Source: Paenibacillus_E sp052115445
GTDB taxonomy: Bacteria > Bacillota > Bacilli > Paenibacillales > NBRC-103111
Assembly (NCBI RefSeq): GCF_052115445.1
Contig: NZ_JBFRGR010000006.1
Coordinates: 62,001-126,000, forward strand
Length of the DNA stretch: 64,000 nt
Direction of reading: 5' to 3'
In this document: piece after piece, positions 33,930 to 41,330 of the stretch
How the letters are laid out: every line of letters starts with the position of its first letter
Numbering within the stretch: the first letter of the stretch is position 1
The notes under the pieces: generated by a model
Told to the model about the DNA's origin: nothing
Seen by the model: the letters and a program-made list of their open reading frames with translations, nothing else
Databases searched by the model: none
Translations under genes and position numbers: made by a program

Positions 33930-35036
33930 CTACGGGATATTTTGTGGAATAGTATTATTATTAAACGTCGAACTTTTTACGTCTTTCCTAAAAATCAATT
34001 TAGAAATCATTATCCTCACTTTGTCTGTATGTTTCTCAGTTAATAATCCAATTACCCAAGCATAACCAAAGACTAAAAGTGCAAGAGTTGCTTTAATTAC
34101 TAATGAGTTTCCCTCAAAAGGCCAAAATGGAGAGACTCGCCAAGTCAATATTAAGTTTGCTAAAGGGTAATGTGTTAAGTATAAGGTATAAGAGAACCCT
34201 GCTAAATAATTAGGGATATTATACTTTTGGGTACTTCTGTTAGTAAAGAAAGAAACGATAAGATAGGTGAGGAGCGCAAATATTAAACCAACCCTTAAAT
34301 CAAGAAAGTAACTACTCCCTGCCTTGTAGTTCATCGAAACAATTGCTAATAAAGTAACAAACAGAGTAATTATTAACTTTACATATGACTTCTCTAATTT
34401 TAAAGGCTTAATAAGTGGGATTAAGGCACCAAGTAACCATATCAAAAAATATTCCATTATCTTTTGGCCCACGAATAATGAAATAACGATTGATAAAAAA
34501 AGATAAATTACTTTGTGGCTTTTTTTTCTCGAACGAAATATTAAAACTAGACAAGGGAATAACATGTAGTACCAAAATTCATACGTTAGACTCCACATTG
34601 GTCCATTTAAGCCAAATGCACCTTTCACCAATATTCCTTGCATAAAAAATAAATTTCCAAAAAACAACTCTGGGTTTATAAAGTTAGAAATTTTTAAGTT
34701 TGGCGGGCTTAGTTCTTCACCAAATATTCCAAGTTGCGTTTTTACAATGATATAGGTGAGAAATAAAGCCGGTACAAGAACTATCCATAATCTTATAATT
34801 CGTCTTAGTAGATAATCGAACCAACTCCACCTGTTTTCTGAGATTGCTTTTAGAATACTCGATGAAATAAAGTATCCACTTAATACGAAGAAGACCATAA
34901 CAGCTTGAGATCCAGGCAAAGGGACATAGAAGTGGAAAAGGAAAACAACAAGGGCAGACATAAATCTTAATAAATCTAGAATATGCGATGCTTGGGTATC
35001 ATTCTTTACTAAAGTTAAAGATAGTTTACTCAACAA
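33930..35036 (-). CDS. acyltransferase 3 family membrane protein (OafA-like)
   Basis: 368 residues with about ten hydrophobic helices. An early motif LDLLRFMSALVVFLFHFYVP contains the catalytic-type His of the acyltransferase 3 family. It is followed by VFFVLSGYFISSS and a conserved RRIIRLW arginine cluster near residue 83. The protein probably transfers acetyl or another acyl group to a cell-surface glycan. It stands in reverse orientation between the lysis genes and the accessory region, is AT-rich, and has its own terminator. This is typical of a lysogenic-conversion moron, which could change phage receptor access. The acceptor is unknown. Confidence 0.85.
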   Translation of the reverse strand: MLSKLSLTLVKNDTQASHILDLLRFMSALVVFLFHFYVPLPGSQAVMVFFVLSGYFISSSILKAISENRWSWFDYLLRRIIRLWIVLVPALFLTYIIVKTQLGIFGEELSPPNLKISNFINPELFFGNLFFMQGILVKGAFGLNGPMWSLTYEFWYYMLFPCLVLIFRSRKKSHKVIYLFLSIVISLFVGQKIMEYFLIWLLGALIPLIKPLKLEKSYVKLIITLFVTLLAIVSMNYKAGSSYFLDLRVGLIFALLTYLIVSFFTNRSTQKYNIPNYLAGFSYTLYLTHYPLANLILTWRVSPFWPFEGNSLVIKATLALLVFGYAWVIGLLTEKHTDKVRIMISKLIFRKDVKSSTFNNNTIPQNIP

Positions 35037-35145
35037 TTAAACACCACCATGTTAAAATTTGTAATTTAGATGTATTGTAACATGAAAATTCTTTATTGAG
35101 AACAAAAACAAAGCAGAATATTAAAGTGCTCAGGAAAATTTTCCT

Positions 35146-35186
35146 TCCCCCATTAGCCTTCAATAGGCTGGTGGGGGATTTTTTTG
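35146..35186 (+). terminator. strong intrinsic terminator
   Basis: CCCCC-ATTAGCC at 35147-35158 pairs with GGCT-GGTGGGGG ending at 35177, with loop TTCAATA, followed by eight T residues. It stands upstream of the SOS-type operon and insulates it from readthrough. Confidence 0.85.
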
Positions 35187-35203
35187 TTTTCCATAAAATT
35201 CAC

Positions 35204-35234
35204 TTGCATAACGAATACATGTTCGGTATATAAT
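35204..35234 (+). promoter_or_regulatory. promoter of the UvrX operon
   Basis: TTGCAT at 35204-35209 and TATAAT at 35229-35234 are separated by 19 bases (17 if TATATA at 35227 is used). The spacer contains a LexA-like box (35212-35225), so repression by LexA would block RNA polymerase. It leads to the gene at 35275. Confidence 0.65.
35212..35225 (+). promoter_or_regulatory. LexA/DinR-type operator box 1
   Basis: CGAATACATGTTCG differs from the Bacillus LexA consensus (CGAACRNRYGTTYG) at one position (T for C). It is located between the -35 and -10 elements of the UvrX operon promoter. Confidence 0.75.
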
Positions 35235-35243
35235 AGTAAAACA

Positions 35244-35257
35244 CAAACAAATGTTCT
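35244..35257 (+). promoter_or_regulatory. LexA/DinR-type operator box 2
   Basis: CAAACAAATGTTCT matches 12 of 14 consensus positions of the Bacillus LexA box and sits just downstream of the -10 element, before the ribosome site of the gene at 35275. With box 1 it gives two sites 32 bases apart, about three helical turns. Confidence 0.5.
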
Positions 35258-35274
35258 TATTTTGAGGTGATTAA

Positions 35275-35643
35275 ATGAGTGTCATTACAAATGTTGAGAC
35301 TGACGAGGATGTTCAATTAATCAAAGAATTTACTTTGCTTCCTATTCTGCTCGATATGCTGGCGAGAGATACGGAGGAGCTTAAGGTACACAAAGATAAA
35401 ATAATATATGGTCATATTTTGTTTTATTTAAAAGAGGTTGAGAATGCAATTTATCCTGAAATACAAAATGTTAAGAGTAAAATGAAAAAGAGGGACATTA
35501 AAGTTCTAAAAACAACAACCACATCTTTAGGGATTAATGTTGAATATAAAGTTCGTGGCTACATCCACCATTTCACAATGCTTCGAACCTTGATTAAAGC
35601 TGAACTCATGACAAGTTTAATGAGAATGCGGAGGTCATTGTGA
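35275..35643 (+). CDS. SOS-operon hypothetical protein upstream of uvrX
   Basis: 122 residues, helical, starting behind TTGAGGTGATTAA. It contains KEVENAIYPEIQNVKSKMKK in the middle and a charged tail. Small proteins of this kind commonly precede UvrX-type polymerase genes in Firmicute plasmids and phages; the function is not established. It is first in the LexA-controlled operon, and its TGA overlaps the next ATG. Confidence 0.65.
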   Translation: MSVITNVETDEDVQLIKEFTLLPILLDMLARDTEELKVHKDKIIYGHILFYLKEVENAIYPEIQNVKSKMKKRDIKVLKTTTTSLGINVEYKVRGYIHHFTMLRTLIKAELMTSLMRMRRSL

Positions 35644-36914
35644 TGGGAGAAAAAAGTGTTCGCACAATTTATCTCTCGGATTGCCAATCATTTTACGCAA
35701 GCGTCGAAAAGGCTACACATCCAGGTCTTGATAACTTGCCGGTGGTTGTCGCTGGTGATCCAGCCAGAAGATCAGGAATTATTTTGGCAGCATGTCCTAT
35801 CGCTAAAAGCTTTGGCATTACTACAGCCCAGCGTCTTGGTGAAGCACTTCAGTTATGTCCAGACGCAATCGTTATGCGGCCGCACATGCAGCGCTATATT
35901 GATGTATCACTTGCAATAACAGATATCTACAAACAATACACTGATTTAGTTGAAATATTTTCCATTGACGAGCAGTTTTTGGACGTGTCAGGGTCGCTCA
36001 ATCATTTCCGATGTACTCCGGAAGAACTGGCTGTCATGATTCAAAAGAAGGTCGCGGCTTCAATGAATATACGTGTACGCGTTGGGATTGGCCCAACTAA
36101 AATCCTTGCGAAGCAAGCAACGGACAATTTCGCAAAGAAAAATCAAAGTGGTATTTTTACACTTGGTAAAGAAGATGTCGAACGAGTACTTTGGCCTTTA
36201 AGCGTGGATAAAATGTATGGAGTCGGTTCCCGCATGACAAGACATTTTGTTAATCTTGGCATGACCACAATCGGTCACGTTGCGAGGACACCTTTGCATG
36301 TTCTTAAGCAAAAATTTCGTGCGCGTTTCGGTAAACAGTCGGATATTCAAGCGGAAGTCATGTGGCGTACAGCAAATGGACTGGATGACAGTCCAGTAAC
36401 ACCAGGAACGTTTGATGTAGCTCCGAAATCAATTGGTCATGGAATGACCTTGCCGAGGGATTACACGACAGCAGAAGAAGTAGATATCGTACTTTTGGAA
36501 TTAACGGAAGAGGTTTGTCGTGATGCCAGAGCAAAAGGATATACAAGTGGTACGGTACATGTATTTTGCATGTGTTCGCCTTATGATGCACCTACTGGAT
36601 TTAGTCAGCAGCGTAAAATGCCTTTTACCACGAACAATACGCTAAAAGTATTCGGTTCAGTTCGAGAGATATTTCATCGAAATTGGAATGGTCATCCAGT
36701 GCGTAAGGTTGGTGTTACACTGGGATCTCTTGATGATGAGGAAGTTACACAATTGGATCTCTTTGAGGATGTAACTAAGATGCGTAAGCTAGATAGTGTA
36801 TTGGATGGTATCAAGGATAGGTTTGGTAACACGGCAATTATTCGCGCATCAAGTCTAATGAAAGCCGGTCTAGCAACGGATAGAGCAGGCAAAATTGGAG
36901 GCCACTATAGATGA
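35643..36914 (+). CDS. uvrX: Y-family DNA polymerase UvrX
   Basis: 423 residues from ATG 35643, seven bases after GGAGGT. Y-family features are DCQSFYASVEKATHPG near residue 12 (metal-binding Asp and the steric gate aromatic), SIDEQFLDVSGSLNHF near 103 with the catalytic D-E pair (a UvrX-type variant of SIDEAYLD), VGIGPTKILAKQATDNFAKK near 140, and a helix-hairpin-helix region with YGVGSRMTRHFVNLGM near 190. It carries out error-prone bypass synthesis during SOS. It is co-transcribed with YolD and controlled by LexA-like boxes. Confidence 0.9.
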   Translation: MGEKSVRTIYLSDCQSFYASVEKATHPGLDNLPVVVAGDPARRSGIILAACPIAKSFGITTAQRLGEALQLCPDAIVMRPHMQRYIDVSLAITDIYKQYTDLVEIFSIDEQFLDVSGSLNHFRCTPEELAVMIQKKVAASMNIRVRVGIGPTKILAKQATDNFAKKNQSGIFTLGKEDVERVLWPLSVDKMYGVGSRMTRHFVNLGMTTIGHVARTPLHVLKQKFRARFGKQSDIQAEVMWRTANGLDDSPVTPGTFDVAPKSIGHGMTLPRDYTTAEEVDIVLLELTEEVCRDARAKGYTSGTVHVFCMCSPYDAPTGFSQQRKMPFTTNNTLKVFGSVREIFHRNWNGHPVRKVGVTLGSLDDEEVTQLDLFEDVTKMRKLDSVLDGIKDRFGNTAIIRASSLMKAGLATDRAGKIGGHYR

Positions 36915-37291
36915 GTAAAAAATTAGAACTAAACGGACTTTGGGAGTCTAGTCGGATGATGCTTCCACAGCATAAGGAGTCAGCAATTAAAACTCGAAAA
37001 GAGGCTCAGCGTTTAACACGACCTATACGTGACGAGCAAGAAATACAAAACATAGCAGCCGTTTTGAGTTTGTCTCAAATGTATAAGAAACCAGTCGAGC
37101 TAACTATATTTGAAGAGTTTAAGGCTCGCTCAATTACTGGTATTGTTGCACGTAGTAGGCATGGTGAATTTCGCTTTGAAACAGTAGAACCTTTTAGCGG
37201 TGTTGTTGATTGGGAATGGATTGGATACAGAGATGTTCTGAAAGCGGAGTTAAGCAAAGATTGGTTAGAAGATGAAATGGTTGATCCATAA
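36911..37291 (+). CDS. YolD-like protein
   Basis: 126 residues. RMMLPQHKESAIKTRKEAQR near residue 15 with a later VARSRHGEFRFE and VVDWEWIGYRDV are YolD family features. YolD proteins accompany UvrX/YqjW polymerases in Bacillus phages and plasmids and may act as a UmuD-like partner. The gene starts on the stop of uvrX (ATGA overlap). Confidence 0.85.
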   Translation: MSKKLELNGLWESSRMMLPQHKESAIKTRKEAQRLTRPIRDEQEIQNIAAVLSLSQMYKKPVELTIFEEFKARSITGIVARSRHGEFRFETVEPFSGVVDWEWIGYRDVLKAELSKDWLEDEMVDP

Positions 37292-37356
37292 GATTCCACG
37301 AGTAGTACTCTTAATATAGAGGCATAATACGATCAAACTCTTCCGGAGGTGGTCGT

Positions 37357-37608
37357 ATGGAGCTTATTATTGCATTGTTATTTTGGTCAGTATGGTATGG
37401 TTATAAGTATTTTAGAAGATTGAAGAATAAAGGTAACCAGATCGAGTCCACTTCCCTGAATCCAGAAATTGATTATGTAGAAGCAGAAATTATAGAGGCA
37501 ATACGAAAGGCAACGTGTGATTTTTGTGATGGAAATAGTTTCGTGCCCGGACGGACAAATGAAAGAATGCCTTGCCCTAAATGTAGTCGTGAGAAGAAAA
37601 TTTCATGA
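37357..37608 (+). CDS. membrane-anchored zinc-ribbon protein
   Basis: 83 residues behind CCGGAGGTGG. One N-terminal membrane helix (IIALLFWSVWYGYKYF) is followed by a linker and a zinc ribbon: CDFCDGNSFVPGRTNERMPC gives two Cys pairs with PKC. No known family. It sits downstream of the SOS operon but may have its own transcription. Confidence 0.6.
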   Translation: MELIIALLFWSVWYGYKYFRRLKNKGNQIESTSLNPEIDYVEAEIIEAIRKATCDFCDGNSFVPGRTNERMPCPKCSREKKIS

Positions 37609-37649
37609 AGTTGATTTCTGATTCGTGTTTTAATTTCTAATTAATTTGA

Positions 37650-37772
37650 TATAATTAAATTCTAGGGCACAGCACCTTTATGGTGAGCTTATCAAACGCA
37701 CCCTAAGCGGAAGTCAGTCATTTCATTGATAACCGCGCCAAACCTAGCTGTGAATGGTTTGGCTTTTTTTTT
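37650..37772 (+). ncRNA. candidate small RNA with extended -10 promoter and terminator
   Basis: No gene is present. TGATATAAT (extended -10, TATAAT at 37650-37655) gives a predicted start near 37662. The RNA of about 105 bases contains a CACC-TTTAT-GGTG hairpin near 37672 and ends at GCCAAACC/GGTTTGGC (37737-37763) followed by nine T residues. A related-looking unit is at 49490, with the words CGCCAAAC and GAATGGTTT in common. Target unknown. Confidence 0.5.
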
Positions 37773-37794
37773 ATTTTTCTGAATGTACTTGCAT

Positions 37795-37917
37795 TATTCT
37801 GGTAGTCTCTCGCATATGCTGGGGGTAGAATCGCCCCCGGCTCAGTGGCCAGACTACATCCTAATATGATAGCTTGACCGCGGCGCGTCATCGGAGAGAT
37901 CCGGTGGCGCGCTTTTT
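37795..37917 (+). ncRNA. second candidate structured RNA with terminator
   Basis: GTAGTCT at 37802-37808 pairs with AGACTAC at 37851-37857 and encloses a GGGGG/CCCCC hairpin (37821-37838). It is followed by a terminator in which GCGCGTCATC at 37883-37892 pairs with GGTGGCGCGC at 37903-37912 and five T residues follow. It is near, and forward of, the end of a leftward Xre gene. A promoter is not obvious (TTGCAT near 37789 is possible). Confidence 0.4.
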
Positions 37918-37922
37918 GCGTT

Positions 37923-38159
37923 TTACCAGAAATTCGAAACACTTACGTTGTGACCTCTCCTTCTTAAATAACCAACAACTGCGATTTGTGTATCCGCGTT
38001 GGCTCTCACCGACTTACTTCCATCACATAGGTCAGAGATAGTATCTCTGTTCCTACCAGTTCCTTTAGCTAGTTCCCCTTGCGTAATTTTATGTTTATCA
38101 ATGAATTCCCCTAATGGCGTTCTGCTTTTTCCTAAACCCAAAATAATCATCCCTTCCAT
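37923..38159 (-). CDS. Xre-family regulator
   Basis: Up to 78 residues; the likely start is a TTG nine bases after GGAAGGG, giving a shorter protein beginning at GLGKSRTPLGEF. The helix-turn-helix is DKHKITQGELAKGTGRNRDTISDLCD near residues 21-46. It lies opposite the parM operon and just left of its inverted repeats, so it could control that region. This is an inference from position. Confidence 0.7.
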   Translation of the reverse strand: MEGMIILGLGKSRTPLGEFIDKHKITQGELAKGTGRNRDTISDLCDGSKSVRANADTQIAVVGYLRRRGHNVSVSNFW

Positions 38160-38255
38160 TGCCTGTCTAGCAATAGGATGGACAATCTATGAAAAAATTA
38201 TTCAAAAAACTCCGCAACATGCCCAAGCATAGGCCATAACCTATATCATCAAGCG

Positions 38256-38319
38256 AGTTATGAACTGCTTCACAACCTCTTCACAACAGCACACTCAAGT
38301 GCTCGGACAGTTCATAACT
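38256..38319 (+). repeat. nested inverted repeats upstream of parM (centromere or operator)
   Basis: AGTTATGAACTG at 38256-38267 is perfectly inverted as CAGTTCATAACT at 38308-38319. The 40 bases between hold two CTTCACAAC direct repeats and a small AGCAC/GTGCT palindrome. The segment lies 20 bases before the parM start. In type II segregation systems, short repeats before parM serve both as parC centromere and as ParR operator. Confidence 0.6.
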
Positions 38320-38338
38320 ACTTAACAACAGGAGCGTG

Positions 38339-39142
38339 ATGCAGATGAACATTGGAATCGATGTTGGTCGTTATAAAGTAAAGGTTTGGCATGCTACGGG
38401 TAATTTCGAGTTTTATTCAAACCTTGGTGAGGCTCGTGAATTAGAATTTGGTGATTCCAAGGGAAGTGATGATATGTACGGCAGCTATGAGGGAAGGAAG
38501 TTCACTGCAGGAACGTTGGCTATTCGAGAAGCGGAGTATGGTGAATCTATGATGACTGAGAGCAAACTTCATGAAGATACCGTGATTTTAAACCTCATTG
38601 CGCTTCATAAGGCTGTTTCGGGAACTGGGCGAGTAAAGATGGTCACTAACCTTCCTATTGATTGCCATGAACGCGACAAAGCGGCGTTGAGATCAATGTT
38701 ACTGGGAATGAAGAAGTTAACTCTCAATGGAGATATCAAAGTCTTTTTGATTGATGATTGTCGTGTGGCCCCAGAGGGAATCGGATTTTATAAGCATGCA
38801 AAGCCCGGAAAGACGATCCGAGGGTTAAACATCGGCAGCCGGACGGTGAACGCAATTACATTTAGAGATGAGGAGAAGATTGGCCGGGAGAGCGACACGT
38901 TCGACTTTGGTACAGAGTCGGGAAAGAGCAAGGATCGTTTTGAGATGGCCAGAGCTATAGCTGGTAAGACAGGATCTTTGAAGTGGAAGAAAGATGACGA
39001 GGTGTTGCTCGGAGGCGGGGGAGCTGCTGAAATCGTGGAGCACCTAAAACAGTTTTATCCTTTGGCGAGGGTGGTGGAAAATTCCGTGTTCTTAGATGCG
39101 GAAGCGCTCTATAGAACTGCGGTGGAAATCTATGGCCGATAA
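38339..39142 (+). CDS. parM: ParM/StbA-like actin-type segregation ATPase
   Basis: About 267 residues; starts at 38339 or 38345 are both plausible behind AGGAG. Actin-fold motifs are NIGIDVGRYKVKVW near residue 3 (phosphate 1 loop with the essential Asp), VKMVTNLPIDCHERDK near 98, IRGLNIGSRTVNAITFRD near 160 (phosphate 2), and VLLGGGGAAEIVEHLKQFYP near 220 (adenosine loop). Such proteins polymerise and push plasmid copies apart. With the small partner gene and repeats at 38256, this supports an extrachromosomal lysogen. Confidence 0.85.
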   Translation: MQMNIGIDVGRYKVKVWHATGNFEFYSNLGEARELEFGDSKGSDDMYGSYEGRKFTAGTLAIREAEYGESMMTESKLHEDTVILNLIALHKAVSGTGRVKMVTNLPIDCHERDKAALRSMLLGMKKLTLNGDIKVFLIDDCRVAPEGIGFYKHAKPGKTIRGLNIGSRTVNAITFRDEEKIGRESDTFDFGTESGKSKDRFEMARAIAGKTGSLKWKKDDEVLLGGGGAAEIVEHLKQFYPLARVVENSVFLDAEALYRTAVEIYGR

Positions 39143-39371
39143 GAACTATATCCGGAAGCCTGCGGTGTTTAATCCAGGTAGTGCAAGAGAGAAACGTATT
39201 TGGGATTGGATTGAGAGTAGCACTAATAATTTCAAGGGACAGAACTTCGCCGCATTTGTGAGAGATAAATTGGAATGGTGTATGCAAAACGAGGGAGGGC
39301 ATTTCACTCCTGCAGTTATTCAGCAGCCCATTACTCAAGATTCAAAACAAGGTTACTCAAAATTACTTTAG
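39132..39371 (+). CDS. probable ParR-like partition adaptor
   Basis: 79 residues from ATG 39132, overlapping the end of parM by 11 bases. It is small, basic in the first half, with FNPGSAREKRIWDWIESSTN and an FAAFVRDKLEW helix that fits a ribbon-helix-helix adaptor. ParR partners are normally encoded just downstream of parM. The call is from context and size. Confidence 0.6.
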   Translation: MADKNYIRKPAVFNPGSAREKRIWDWIESSTNNFKGQNFAAFVRDKLEWCMQNEGGHFTPAVIQQPITQDSKQGYSKLL

Positions 39372-39384
39372 GTAGGTGTTTGAT

Positions 39385-39480
39385 ATGTCTTTCGTAGGTT
39401 TCTATGCGACGAGCAGTTACTATGGTCATTGCAACAATTACAACAGTCAGAATCATTACAACAGGGAGGGCTTAGGATGA
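39385..39480 (+). CDS. 31-residue Asn/Tyr-rich peptide
   Basis: ATG at 39385 follows TAGGTAGGTG. The peptide is rich in Tyr, Asn and His (YYGHCNNYNSQNHYNREG) with one Cys. Its TGA overlaps the next ATG (ATGA), so it is at least a translated leader in the parM operon. No family was recognised. Confidence 0.4.
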   Translation: MSFVGFYATSSYYGHCNNYNSQNHYNREGLG

Positions 39481-39752
39481 ATATTAAAAGTATAGGCTCC
39501 AGAATTATAGTGAATTTGAAGGCGCCGAGTGGTGCAAAGGCAACTTCTAAACCTCTGAAGTCTTGCCCAGAGTGCGGATCTGCGCGAGTCTACACAGAAA
39601 TTATTGTAAGTGGCCCCGCCTTAGTTAACGTAAACACACTTGAATTATGGGAGCAGCCGGATGACTGCGATTGTTGCTGGAGTGACGTGGCCTCTGCAGG
39701 AGAATTTACTTGCACGGCTTGCGATCACGAATGGACGGAAGAGGGGAAGTGA
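39477..39752 (+). CDS. zinc-ribbon protein
   Basis: 91 residues from ATG 39477 behind GGGAGGG. Three Cys pairs are visible: CPECG near residue 30, CDCC near 64, and CTACDHEW near 79, a zinc ribbon followed by an acidic end. It starts the cluster of transfer-like genes. No family was recognised. Confidence 0.55.
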   Translation: MNIKSIGSRIIVNLKAPSGAKATSKPLKSCPECGSARVYTEIIVSGPALVNVNTLELWEQPDDCDCCWSDVASAGEFTCTACDHEWTEEGK

Positions 39753-39756
39753 CATC

Positions 39757-40161
39757 ATGGCCTACACAATGAGCATCCCTGATTTTGTCCGCTGCGGGTG
39801 GCAAGAGGAAACGGTGATTAAAAAGTTACTCGCTCACCTAAATAGAAACAAAATTAAGTATCGAGTAATAGGGACTGCGATAATTTTGTTTGTCGGATTG
39901 TCAGGTTTTGCACATGCTTCAACTGGTATCGATGTTGGGGCAAGGAAACTTTATAAACAAATCCTCAGTGTTGGGAAATGGATCATTATTATTAAAGGGG
40001 ATATCGACACAATAAAGTGTGGAATGGACGGGGATACAACAGGCGTTAAATCAAAGATGATTGGTTATAGCGTCACATATGCCAGTCTCTGGGCGTTGCC
40101 GTGGTTGTTCAATGAAATTGATACGTTATTTGGCGATAATTTGGAGGCATCAAGCCAATGA
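39757..40161 (+). CDS. membrane protein, possible VirB2-like pilin subunit
   Basis: 134 residues from ATG 39757 behind GAGGGGAAG. A hydrophobic stretch at about residues 38-55 ends with a possible signal cleavage AHA before STGID. A second hydrophobic region lies near 78-85 (GKWIIIIKGDIDTIK) and a third near 112-122. The pattern of a short pre-pilin with two membrane helices, placed before an M23 peptidase and a VirB4/TraG-like ATPase, resembles a type IV secretion pilin. This is only an inference from topology and position. Confidence 0.5.
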   Translation: MAYTMSIPDFVRCGWQEETVIKKLLAHLNRNKIKYRVIGTAIILFVGLSGFAHASTGIDVGARKLYKQILSVGKWIIIIKGDIDTIKCGMDGDTTGVKSKMIGYSVTYASLWALPWLFNEIDTLFGDNLEASSQ

Positions 40162-40820
40162 ACATCCAACTTGCCCCTCGAATAACAGCACCATTTGGTT
40201 CCATCGACTCTGTTCACAAAACACCTCATACCGGTATAGATATCGCAATGCCAATCGGTAGTAAGGTCTACGCGCCTGAAGGTGGTATCGTCTCCCGCAT
40301 TGCGGACTACGGCGACTCATCTTTAGGGAAGGCGGTGTTTATCAAAACCAAGGCAGGTTATCAATATATTTTTGGTCACCTGTCTGATAACACGATTGTT
40401 AAAGAAGGTACTCGCGTTCATGCGGGAGACTGTATTGCATTGTCAGGATCTACAGGCTTCAGCACTGGTCCACATCTTCATATTGGACTCGTTAATAAAG
40501 TTGGAGCATTTATCGATCCTGCGGAAGCAGCGCCAAAGGCAGGCGGTCATCTTGGCATCCTCGGAAAGGTTCTTGAGAAGTCCTACAATCAGGCTCAGGA
40601 TAACGTACAAGAACATGCTCGTTCGGTGTTATACGACACGGCATTAGGATTCATCCAAGGCGTAGGTGATCTCTTGATTGATCTATCTTATTGCATAGGC
40701 TTGATTGGTGCAGGTATGTGTATCATTTTTCATGTTGCTGGTTGGGATAAAGGTATGAAGTGGGCAGGAATACTGACTGTGGCTTATGTATTTATTAAAT
40801 TTTTAGCGGCAGGAGCGTGA
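40158..40820 (+). CDS. M23 peptidase with C-terminal membrane anchor
   Basis: 220 residues. Residues 10-125 are an M23 (LytM) domain: HTGIDIAMPIGSKVYAPEGG holds the zinc-binding His and Asp, and GPHLHIGL near residue 110 holds the HxH motif. Residues about 165-215 are two membrane helices. M23 enzymes in conjugation clusters cut peptidoglycan cross-bridges so that the transfer apparatus can be built. The gene overlaps the upstream gene by four bases (ATGA). Confidence 0.85.
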   Translation: MNIQLAPRITAPFGSIDSVHKTPHTGIDIAMPIGSKVYAPEGGIVSRIADYGDSSLGKAVFIKTKAGYQYIFGHLSDNTIVKEGTRVHAGDCIALSGSTGFSTGPHLHIGLVNKVGAFIDPAEAAPKAGGHLGILGKVLEKSYNQAQDNVQEHARSVLYDTALGFIQGVGDLLIDLSYCIGLIGAGMCIIFHVAGWDKGMKWAGILTVAYVFIKFLAAGA

Positions 40821-40950
40821 TCAAAAGTATACTACTCCTAAATTTTCTAGTTCAACGTATAACTGTTCATTTTGTGGTCTAGTTTCAATTCATTCATCCT
40901 CATGTCAATATTGTCAAAATAGCGAAATTGAAAGGTCGGTGAAAGGTCCA

Positions 40951-41184
40951 ATGAGTAAAATGACTTTTGTTAGAAATGAGAAAGGTGACTTCGTAAATAG
41001 TGCAATTGGTGCAACAAAGAAAGTCGTCGAGGCCACAATGGACGTAGCCTCTGCATATGCAGAATTGATGCGTGGTGCTATGGACTTAGCAATTAGAATT
41101 GGGCTGCTCTGTTTTTTCTGGCCTTACATCACTAAATTCACCGAGTTATTTGTAAAGTCAATTCAAGCAGTAGGGTTATTTTAA
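40951..41184 (+). CDS. small membrane protein, transfer-like cluster
   Basis: 77 residues from the ATG at 40951 (or GTG at 40939). A conserved amphipathic first half is followed by one membrane helix near residues 48-64 (AIRIGLLCFFWPYITKF). The frame stays open further upstream through a zinc-ribbon-like CSFCG to CQYC segment (from about 40819) without an accepted start codon. This suggests that the true gene starts at the TGATG-like junction 40817-40820 and lost a base. See findings. Confidence 0.55.
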   Translation: MSKMTFVRNEKGDFVNSAIGATKKVVEATMDVASAYAELMRGAMDLAIRIGLLCFFWPYITKFTELFVKSIQAVGLF

Positions 41185-41185
41185 A

Positions 41186-41323
41186 ATGTTTACATCTGGG
41201 CTGACTGCTGCTGCTGTTCTATTCCTAAAATACGGACCGTATATTGCAGGCATTAAACTTGTCACATCGGGCATTGATTGTGTGGCGACTTACGTAAAGC
41301 ATAGGATTACAACGAAAGGGTGA
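41186..41323 (+). CDS. small hydrophobic protein
   Basis: 45 residues directly after the upstream stop (TAAAATG). One membrane helix spans about residues 3-25 (SGLTAAAVLFLKYGPYIAGI), followed by a short charged tail. It is missed by length filters, but its spacing inside a tight operon of membrane genes supports it. Confidence 0.5.
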   Translation: MFTSGLTAAAVLFLKYGPYIAGIKLVTSGIDCVATYVKHRITTKG

Positions 41324-41330
41324 GCTGTAT

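Noticed and set aside
38189..38239. Sixteen-residue basic peptide frame (MKKLFKKLRNMPKHRP) between the Xre gene and parM repeats
   Set aside because: It has only a weak GGATGG site, overlaps the promoter side of the Xre gene, and its length allows chance occurrence; not listed as a gene.
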